This document shows, one piece after another, positions 22,225-28,902 of a stretch of 32,964 nt of DNA. Origin of the DNA: Spirochaetales bacterium (GTDB lineage Bacteria; Spirochaetota; Spirochaetia; DTKZ01); NCBI GenBank assembly GCA_031266855.1, contig JAISAF010000178.1, positions 1 through 32,964 of the forward strand, given 5' to 3'. Within the stretch, counting starts at the first letter, position 1; each line of letters starts with the position of its first letter. Position numbers and translations under genes: made by a program. A model generated the notes under the pieces. That model was given only the letters and a program-made list of their open reading frames with translations. It did no database searches and had not been told where the DNA came from.

Positions 22225-23025
22225 ATGTTTAAGTTTAAAATTGAAGGGGTGTTTGAGGGGCCGCTGGATTTGCTTCTGAACCTCATCAAAATAAACGAGA
22301 AAAATATTTACGATATTCCCATTACGGAGATTACCGAACAGTACCTGGCGTATCTTGAGCTGGCTGTCAGGATAGACCTGGAAAATATTACCGATTTCTA
22401 CTTGATGGCGGCTACGCTTCTTTATATTAAGTCCCGCATGCTGCTGCCTGTGGAGATGGATTTGTCGGAGGAGTTCGAGGACCCGCGTAAGGAACTCGTG
22501 GACAGGCTGATTGAGTATCAGAAGATTAAAAAGCTGTCGGATATGATTGGCGAGAAGGAGCGGGAGGCGGAGTGGATTTTTGAGCGGGGGAACCGGCAGA
22601 GGGCGCTGCCGTTCGCGGAGGAGGAGTTGTGGGAGGAAATCGAGGTTTGGGATTTGCTGAAAACTTTTAGCGCTCTTATTGGTTCGCTTTCCTCGGAGAA
22701 GATTCTGGATTTGTATGAGGAGGTTTCGGTAAACGAGAAGCTGACGCTGATTCAGGAGCGTCTTGATGGGGCGAAGGAGTTTTTTCTTACCGATTTGATT
22801 ACCCGCCGGGATTCCTTTTTCGATATTATTTGTTCGTTCCTCGCGATACTGGAGGCGGTTAAAATGAAGATGATACGGGTTTATCAGAGTAAACTTTTTG
22901 GCGATATTCGAATTACTGGTGTGGAAACGTCACTGGGCGCGGAGAACTTACCGGACGCGGGAAGGCCGCGGGAAGAGGAAAGCTCACAGGGGGAAGATTC
23001 TGGAAACGCAGACGGCGCTGATTGA
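22225..23025 (+). CDS. scpA: segregation and condensation protein ScpA (266 aa)
   Basis: ScpA is the kleisin of the SMC-ScpAB condensin. The N terminus MFKFKIEGVFEGPLDLLLNL matches the family start (EGPLDLLL.LI), followed by DIYDIPITEITEQYL-type sequence, LMAATLLYIKSRMLLP and DPRKELVDRLIEYQKIK. The C-terminal winged-helix segment has FLAILEAVKMKMIRVYQ. I chose ATG 22225 from family alignment and the promoter at 22159-22187; the frame is open further upstream only because the repeat lacks stops. A GAAG lies 10 bases before the start. scpB begins before its stop. Confidence 0.93.
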   Translation: MFKFKIEGVFEGPLDLLLNLIKINEKNIYDIPITEITEQYLAYLELAVRIDLENITDFYLMAATLLYIKSRMLLPVEMDLSEEFEDPRKELVDRLIEYQKIKKLSDMIGEKEREAEWIFERGNRQRALPFAEEELWEEIEVWDLLKTFSALIGSLSSEKILDLYEEVSVNEKLTLIQERLDGAKEFFLTDLITRRDSFFDIICSFLAILEAVKMKMIRVYQSKLFGDIRITGVETSLGAENLPDAGRPREEESSQGEDSGNADGAD

Positions 23026-23533
23026 AGCAATACTTTTTCTGGAGACCGATCCTATTGACGGGAAGACTCTGTGCCGGGCTTCGGCTTTGCCGCAGGATGT
23101 GGTGGACGCGGCGCTGGAGGCTTTGCGGGAAAAATATTCCCAGCCGGAACATGGTGTTGAACTTCTTATGCTGGGCGGCGGGTATATGTTTGCGCCAAAG
23201 AAGGAGCTATGGGAGTATTTGAAAGATCGCTATGGCAGGAAAAACGATAACCGTCTTTCGCGCGCGGCGATAGAAACCCTGTCGATTGTGGCGTATTCCC
23301 AGCCTATAACGCGGGGAGAGATATACAATCTGCGTGGCGCCGCTCCTGATAATATGATCCGGCTTCTTCTGGCGCGTAACCTTATTCGCGAGATGGGGAA
23401 GAAAGACGCGCCGGGGAAACCTACGCAGTACGGGACAACGAAGGAGTTTTTGAAGCTGTTCCGGCTTGCCAGTATCGCCGATCTTCCGAAACTGGAAGAG
23501 CAGGACAGGGAGAGGTTTGCGCTGAATGGCTGA
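23000..23533 (+). CDS. scpB: segregation and condensation protein ScpB (about 177 aa)
   Basis: ScpB is the winged-helix partner of ScpA. TALIEAILFLETDPIDGKTL is the usual N-terminal segment, and AIETLSIVAYSQPITRGEIYNLRG and the region around YGTTKEFLKLFRLASIADLP are family signatures. There is no ATG, GTG or TTG close to the expected start. Candidates are CTG 23000, 6 bases after AGGGGG (22988-22993), or ATT 22997. Canonical in-frame starts at 22898 (ATG) and 22919 (GTG) would add a very basic peptide that is just the scpA frame shifted. I give CTG 23000 as most likely, but the start is not settled. Confidence 0.88.
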   Translation: METQTALIEAILFLETDPIDGKTLCRASALPQDVVDAALEALREKYSQPEHGVELLMLGGGYMFAPKKELWEYLKDRYGRKNDNRLSRAAIETLSIVAYSQPITRGEIYNLRGAAPDNMIRLLLARNLIREMGKKDAPGKPTQYGTTKEFLKLFRLASIADLPKLEEQDRERFALNG

Positions 23534-24275
23534 AACGAATGGGACGGATGGAACAATGAGGCTTCAGGTTTTTATGGCTCACGCGGGGGTGGCTTCCCGG
23601 CGCAAGTGTGAAGAGTTTATTCAGGACGGGCTGGTAAAGGTAAATGGCCGGATTGTAACGGAGCTGGGTTTTAAGGTGGGGGAGGATGACTCGGTTATTT
23701 TCCGGCGGCGCAGGGTGTATCCGATTAAAAACTTTGTGTATCTGGCTTTGAATAAACCGCCGAAGTTTCTTTCCACAACAAGCGATCCTGAACGGCGGCC
23801 TTTGGCTCTTGATCTGTTACGGCCTGGTTTTGATATGCGGCTGTATCCTGTGGGCAGGCTGGATTTTCTTTCGTCGGGGCTTATTTTTTTTACGAATGAT
23901 GGGGATTTCGCGCTGGCGGTTTCGCATCCCCGTTCGGAAGTCGAGAAGGAATATCTTGTTGAAACAAAAAAAGATATTCCCGAGGATCTTCTCCAGGATT
24001 ATCAGAAGGGCATCACCGTGGAGGGGGAGCGCTACCGGCTGAAATCCTATACAATAAAAAGTCCTCATCTGGTATTGCTGGTGCTGGGGGAGGGGAAAAA
24101 CCGGGAGATTCGCAGTGTATTTGCTTCCCGTGGTTTGTATCCGAAACGGATACACCGGGTACGCATAGGTTCGGTAACATTGAAAGGGCTTGAGCCGGGG
24201 AGGTTCCGCCGTCTGAGTCCTGGAGAAGTAAGCGCATTTTTCAAAAAGGGGAAAGGTCATGGTAGTAGCAATTGA
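23526..24275 (+). CDS. rluB: 23S rRNA pseudouridine synthase, RluB/RsuA family (249 aa)
   Basis: This family isomerises uridine in 23S rRNA. The N-terminal S4 RNA-binding domain (MRLQVFMAHAGVASRRKCEE...VNG) is followed by the catalytic core with YPVGRLDFLSSGLIFFTNDG, which contains the catalytic Asp, and GEGKNREIRSVF. Which rRNA position is modified cannot be told; rluB is by family and by place between scpB and cmk, as in Bacillus. The start ATG 23526 overlaps scpB; an in-frame ATG at 23556 lies right at the S4 domain and may be the real start. The end overlaps cmk by 17 bases. Confidence 0.85.
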   Translation: MAETNGTDGTMRLQVFMAHAGVASRRKCEEFIQDGLVKVNGRIVTELGFKVGEDDSVIFRRRRVYPIKNFVYLALNKPPKFLSTTSDPERRPLALDLLRPGFDMRLYPVGRLDFLSSGLIFFTNDGDFALAVSHPRSEVEKEYLVETKKDIPEDLLQDYQKGITVEGERYRLKSYTIKSPHLVLLVLGEGKNREIRSVFASRGLYPKRIHRVRIGSVTLKGLEPGRFRRLSPGEVSAFFKKGKGHGSSN

Positions 24276-26622
24276 TGGGCCCGCAGGGGTCGGAAAGAGC
24301 AGCGTCGCGAAGATGATTGCGCAAAAGCGTGGTTTCCTGTTTTTAAATTCAGGTGAGTTTTACCGTGCTGTTACCTGGAAAGCGATGAACGGGGGGTCTC
24401 CCCTTGAGGATGAGGGGGCCATTACCGATGCCGCGCGGAATATGGATCTTTCTGTCAGGGATGGAAAACTCTTTCTTGATGGCGTTTGCCGGGAGGAGGA
24501 GCTTCATACCGACAGGATTGACGCGTGGGTCGCGAAACACTCGGCAATTGTAGCGGTGCGTCACGAGGTAAACCGCCGTTTGCGTGAAATCGCTTCGACC
24601 CGCGATGTTGTTATGGAGGGGCGGGATATAGCAACGGTCGTTCTTCCTGGGGCGGAGATCAAAATTTTCCTTGACGCGAAGCCAGAGGCGCGGGCCAGGC
24701 GGCGGTTTCTTCAGGGAACCAGCGGGCTTTCCGAGGCGGAACTGGCCGCGGCTCTGCGCGAGCGCGATAGCATCGATGCCAACAAGGAAGAGGGGAGTTT
24801 AACGCGTGACCGGGACGCGCTTTATATTGACACTTCGGACTTGACGCTAAACGAAGTTTGTGAGAAAGTATTAGCGTTAGTACCGCAAAAGAAGATCACC
24901 GGCAGGGGTAATATGGCAGAAAACGAAAATAAAGCGTCAGAAGCAGTTCAGTCTCCATCACAGGAGGAATTGCAGGAACAGTACCTCAAAACTCTTGATG
25001 ACCTCGAAGAGGGTCAGCTTGTCGAGGGCCGGGTTGTGGAAGTTGGACAGGAAAATGTCTTTGTTGACGTGGGTTACAAGTCCGAAGGCAAAATTCCCAT
25101 TCATGAATTCCCGGCCCCCCCGGAGATTGGAGACACGGTTCAGGTCGTCCTGATGAAAAAGGAAAACAGGGCGGGGGAGCTTATTGTTTCAAAACAGAAG
25201 GCGGACGAAAAGCTCTTCTGGAAGCAGCTCAAGTCCTGTTTTCAGGAACACAAACCCATTAAGGGGAAGATAACAAAAACCATCAAGGGCGGCTTCGAGG
25301 TGGATCTCGGGTTTGGTATTTCCGGCTTCAATCCCATCTCCAAGATTGATATTCACCGGGTTGAGGATCCGGAAAAATATGTTGGTCTTGAGTCCAGCTT
25401 CCTGGTTGAAAGAATTTACAACGAAAACAGGATCAATATCATTCTGTCGCGGAGAAACTGGCTGGAAGAAGAAACAATTAGAAAACGCGAGGATTTCTTT
25501 GCCAATACACAGATTGGCGATGAGGTCGAAGGAACAGTGAAAAGTTTTACTTCCTTTGGCGCCTTTGTCGATTTGGGAGGTTTCGACGGCCTTCTGCATA
25601 TTAACGATATGAGTTGGGGGCATGTTACCCGGCCAAAGGACTATGTGAAAAAGGGTCAGGAAATACGCCTCAAGGTTATCAAGCTTGATACGGAAACCCA
25701 GAAGATTAATCTTTCATTGAAACATTTCGAGGAAGATCCCTGGATGCATTTCGAGGAAAACTTTGCCGCTGGCGATGTTATTAAAGGCAGAGTAACCAAA
25801 CTGGCCGATTTCGGCGCGTTTATTGAGCTTGCCGAAGGTATCGAGGGGCTGGCTCATATTTCCGAATTTTCATGGGTCAAGCGGATTAACCACCCCAGGG
25901 AAATTCTGAAAGTCGGGGACGAAGTCGAGGCGAAAATTCTCGCGTATGATATAAACGCGGGGCGCATCTCCCTTGGACTTAAACAGGTTCACATGAATCC
26001 CTGGGATGAAATTGGCGAGAAATATCCCAGGGGCATGAGGCTGACGCGTAAGGTAAAGAAAGTTACTGGTTCGGGGGCCTTTATCGAACTGGAAGAGGGT
26101 ATTGACGGATTTCTTCATGCGGACGATCTGTCCTGGACAAAAAAGATCAAAAATCCCGGTTCTGTTTTGAAAGAGGGCGAAGATATCGAAGTTATTGTGA
26201 TCGACATCTATCCCGAAGAACGGAACATCCGTCTTGGCATGAAACAGCTTTCGGAGGATCCCTGGATATCCCTGAAAAAAGCCTATCCAGAACGCAGTAT
26301 CATTGAGGGCGAGATAACCAATATTACGGACTTTGGTATTTTCGTAAAGGTTCAGGGTGGAATTGAAGGGCTTATCAGCAAGATGAATGTTGCCGAGCGC
26401 GCGAGCGATGATGCGGACGCGGCATTGAAGAAGTTCTCCTCGGGAGATAAGATTAAGGCCGTTGTGCTGGAAATCAATTCCGCCAGGCAGAAACTGGCTC
26501 TTTCCCTGAGAGAATTCCAGAAAAAACAGCAAAGGGAAGAATTGCAGAAATACATACAGGATGAGGATTCAGGATCAACCTTTACGCTGGGGGATTTCCT
26601 GAAAGACAAGGAAAATGCCTGA
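24259..26622 (+). CDS. cmk-rpsA: bifunctional cytidylate kinase / ribosomal protein S1 (787 aa)
   Basis: A single frame encodes two normally separate proteins, as is known in Treponema. Residues 1-218 are cytidylate kinase: P-loop GPAGVGKSS (7-15), LNSGEFYRAV, EGRDIATVVLPGAEIKIFLDA, RARRR and the DRDALYIDTSDL ending. From Met219 the S1 part begins with an acidic N terminus and six S1 (OB-fold) domains. Clear ones start at GQLVEGRVVEVG, HKPIKGKITKT, GDEVEGTVKSFTSFGAFVDL, GDVIKGRVTKLADFGAFIEL, GMRLTRKVKKVTGSGAFIEL and RSIIEGEITNITDFGIFVKV. AGGGG (24904-24908) sits just before ATG 24913, so free S1 might also be made by internal initiation. Confidence 0.96.
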   Translation: MVVAIDGPAGVGKSSVAKMIAQKRGFLFLNSGEFYRAVTWKAMNGGSPLEDEGAITDAARNMDLSVRDGKLFLDGVCREEELHTDRIDAWVAKHSAIVAVRHEVNRRLREIASTRDVVMEGRDIATVVLPGAEIKIFLDAKPEARARRRFLQGTSGLSEAELAAALRERDSIDANKEEGSLTRDRDALYIDTSDLTLNEVCEKVLALVPQKKITGRGNMAENENKASEAVQSPSQEELQEQYLKTLDDLEEGQLVEGRVVEVGQENVFVDVGYKSEGKIPIHEFPAPPEIGDTVQVVLMKKENRAGELIVSKQKADEKLFWKQLKSCFQEHKPIKGKITKTIKGGFEVDLGFGISGFNPISKIDIHRVEDPEKYVGLESSFLVERIYNENRINIILSRRNWLEEETIRKREDFFANTQIGDEVEGTVKSFTSFGAFVDLGGFDGLLHINDMSWGHVTRPKDYVKKGQEIRLKVIKLDTETQKINLSLKHFEEDPWMHFEENFAAGDVIKGRVTKLADFGAFIELAEGIEGLAHISEFSWVKRINHPREILKVGDEVEAKILAYDINAGRISLGLKQVHMNPWDEIGEKYPRGMRLTRKVKKVTGSGAFIELEEGIDGFLHADDLSWTKKIKNPGSVLKEGEDIEVIVIDIYPEERNIRLGMKQLSEDPWISLKKAYPERSIIEGEITNITDFGIFVKVQGGIEGLISKMNVAERASDDADAALKKFSSGDKIKAVVLEINSARQKLALSLREFQKKQQREELQKYIQDEDSGSTFTLGDFLKDKENA
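24904..24915 (+). promoter_or_regulatory. internal ribosome binding site and ATG at the cmk-rpsA boundary
   Basis: AGGGG (24904-24908) is followed after 4 bases by the in-frame ATG at 24913 (Met219 of the fusion), exactly at the domain boundary where S1 would begin (MAENENK). This looks like the remnant or functional start of a once separate rpsA gene. Confidence 0.45.
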
Positions 26623-26642
26623 GCAGGATGAAGTAAAGACCG

Positions 26643-28151
26643 ATGTTCAATCAGGCTATAGATCCGAAAAAATTTGAAACTTTTATCAGGATCAATAATC
26701 TCATCAATGCCGACTATGATGATATTCAGATTCTTCTGACATCGATTCTTGAGTCGGCGATGCGCCTGGTGGGGGGGGAGGCTTCCTCCCTGCTTCTTGT
26801 GGAAAACGATAGCCGGAAACTTTTTTTTGAGCTTGCTTTGGGCTGCCGGGGACCGGAAGTAAAACAGTTTTCACTTAATCCGGGAGACGGTATAGCCGAC
26901 TGGGTTGTGGAACATGGGACTTCCCTGAGTGTGAACGAAGGGGAGAAGGATGAAAAATTTTTTTCCGATATTAGCACTCAGGTAGGATTTCCCGCGGCTT
27001 CCATTGCGGCTGTTCCTATGAGTGTCAGGGACAGGGCTATAGGCGTTATTGAACTTATCAGGAAAAAGGGCGACAGGCGTTTTACCCAGGAAGACCTGGA
27101 CTGGCTGGAAGTTTTTGCGGCGCAGTCGGCCCTGGCTGTTCAGAATATGCAGAGTTTCCAGAAAGCGCGCGAGGAAATCGGTATTCTCCGCGACCAGGTG
27201 GCTTCCAGAAACGGGTTCCATACTTTTGTCGGCGTAAGCGGGGCCATTAAGGAAAAACTTGATATTGCGAGAAAAGTAGCTGCTTCCGATTCTTCGGTTC
27301 TGATTCTTGGGGAAAGCGGGGTGGGGAAGGAGCTTTTTGCCGAGCAGATACATTTACACAGCCCGCGCAGAAACGGGCCGTTCATCAAGGTAAACTGCCC
27401 GGCCCTGCCGGAGGGACTTCTGGAAACAGAACTCTTCGGACATGTGAAAGGAGCTTTTACCGACGCGACTTCCATGCGGCGTGGAAGATTCGAGCTTGCC
27501 AGCGGGGGCACGATTTTTCTTGACGAAATCGGGGATATTTCCCTGACGCTTCAGGCGAAACTTCTGCGGGTTTTGCAGCATAAGATTTTTGAGCGTGTAG
27601 GTTCCAGCGATCCGGTTTCAGTGGATGTGCGCGTCGTGGCGGCTACAAACCGGGATATTGAAAAGGAAGTGGAGAAGGGGAGTTTTCGCAGCGATTTGTA
27701 TTACAGGTTAAATGTTCTTCCCCTGTATGTCCCCCCCCTTCGGCAAAGGCCGGAAGACATTATGGAACTTGCGAACTTTTTTTTGAAAAAATTCAATCAG
27801 GAAATAAATAAAAAACTAAAAGGTTTTTCCGAAGCGGCAACGCAGCAGATGTTTATCTATTCCTGGCCGGGAAATGTGCGGGAACTTGAAAACGCCATTG
27901 AGCGGGCTGTTGTTATGGCCCAGGATGATGTGATACGGCAGGAGGACCTTCTTCTGCCGGCAGGAAGGGAAAACGCCGGGGACAACTATAGCGGAAAAAC
28001 CTTCAAGGAAGCGGTGCAGTGTTTCAAAAAATATTTTCTTGCCGGCGCCCTGAAATCTCACAAATGGAATCAGACGGAGACGGCAAAAATCCTGGGAATC
28101 CAGCGGACATATTTAACAAAACTTGTAAAAGAACTGGAAATAAACAAGTAA
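26643..28151 (+). CDS. sigma-54-dependent transcriptional activator with GAF sensor (502 aa)
   Basis: Three parts are visible. First is a GAF domain (about residues 15-175; VGGEASSLLLVENDSRKLFF, GDGIADWVVEHG, AAVPMSVRDRAIGVIEL). Next is a sigma-54 AAA+ domain (about 195-430) with Walker A LGESGVGKE, the sigma-54 contact loop as GAFTDA, Walker B GGTIFLDEIGD, an Arg-finger region FRSDLYYRLNV and YSWPGNVRELENAIERAV. Last is a Fis-type helix-turn-helix (QTETAKILGIQRTYLTKLV). The 5th residue of the GAFTGA loop is Asp rather than Gly. It starts 20 bases after rpsA, with a weak ribosome binding site. The signal sensed by the GAF domain and the target genes are unknown. Confidence 0.92.
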   Translation: MFNQAIDPKKFETFIRINNLINADYDDIQILLTSILESAMRLVGGEASSLLLVENDSRKLFFELALGCRGPEVKQFSLNPGDGIADWVVEHGTSLSVNEGEKDEKFFSDISTQVGFPAASIAAVPMSVRDRAIGVIELIRKKGDRRFTQEDLDWLEVFAAQSALAVQNMQSFQKAREEIGILRDQVASRNGFHTFVGVSGAIKEKLDIARKVAASDSSVLILGESGVGKELFAEQIHLHSPRRNGPFIKVNCPALPEGLLETELFGHVKGAFTDATSMRRGRFELASGGTIFLDEIGDISLTLQAKLLRVLQHKIFERVGSSDPVSVDVRVVAATNRDIEKEVEKGSFRSDLYYRLNVLPLYVPPLRQRPEDIMELANFFLKKFNQEINKKLKGFSEAATQQMFIYSWPGNVRELENAIERAVVMAQDDVIRQEDLLLPAGRENAGDNYSGKTFKEAVQCFKKYFLAGALKSHKWNQTETAKILGIQRTYLTKLVKELEINK

Positions 28152-28161
28152 GGAGTTTTTG

Positions 28162-28896
28162 ATGGCGACAGCAGAGCGCGCCGCGCAGCAGCGGAGATTT
28201 ATTGATGAGATTTCCTCTTTTGTGCAGCACAGACGAAAAGTGTTTATTTTTCTGGCAATACTGATTATTGCCGGTCTTATCGGGCTTGTGATTGTACTTC
28301 AAATAAGAAAAAACCGGCAGGAAGCCTCCCTCATACGGCTTGAGGCTGTGGAAAAGCAGCAGGCCGAGTGGATAAGCGCGCGTGAGGAAGCGGACAAGGA
28401 AAACGCCGAAGCGGATGTTGTTTCCAATGCGCAGACTCTTGAAACTGAACTTATAGAGGCTGCCGAAGCGCTTGTCAGGGAATATAAGGGACTGTATGCG
28501 CAGATGCGGGCTTATGATATCCTGGCTTCCGCCGCTTTCACAAAAAAGGAATACGAAAAAGCCGCGCGGCTATGGACAGACCTTGCCGGTGAACATGCGC
28601 AAAGTTATTTCGCGCCTCTTGCGCTGCTCAACGCCGCCGCCGCGTGGGAAGAGGCTGGGAATCAGGACAGGGCCGTAGAGGCTTTAACGGAGATTCTTGA
28701 AAAATTTTCAACGACCTTCCCCGATATACCGCGAGTCCTTTCCCTGCTGGGCTGGTTTGCCGAAAACAGCCAGCGCTTTGAAGACGCGAAAACGTATTAC
28801 AACCGCCTTATCGATGAGTATCAGGGCAGTAGTTGGACAAAACTGGCACACAATCGTATAATTCGTTTGCAGATAGAGAATAAAATTTCAAAGTAG
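28162..28896 (+). CDS. membrane-anchored TPR protein, YfgM-like (244 aa)
   Basis: I chose ATG 28162, 6 bases after AAGGAG (28150-28155), not the TTG one codon upstream. A basic cytoplasmic N terminus (RRFIDEISSFVQHRRK) leads to one membrane helix (about residues 27-47), a charged helix, then TPR-like units. The latter include AYDILASAAFTKKEYEKAAR, PLALLNAAAAWEEAGNQDRA and SLLGWFAENSQRFEDAKTYY. This N-in, helix, TPR layout is that of YfgM/tetratricopeptide membrane proteins involved in envelope protein quality control; specific function is inference. It sits 10 bases after the activator gene and 6 bases before the cyclase gene, so the three are probably co-transcribed. Confidence 0.8.
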   Translation: MATAERAAQQRRFIDEISSFVQHRRKVFIFLAILIIAGLIGLVIVLQIRKNRQEASLIRLEAVEKQQAEWISAREEADKENAEADVVSNAQTLETELIEAAEALVREYKGLYAQMRAYDILASAAFTKKEYEKAARLWTDLAGEHAQSYFAPLALLNAAAAWEEAGNQDRAVEALTEILEKFSTTFPDIPRVLSLLGWFAENSQRFEDAKTYYNRLIDEYQGSSWTKLAHNRIIRLQIENKISK

Positions 28897-28902
28897 AGGA
28901 AT

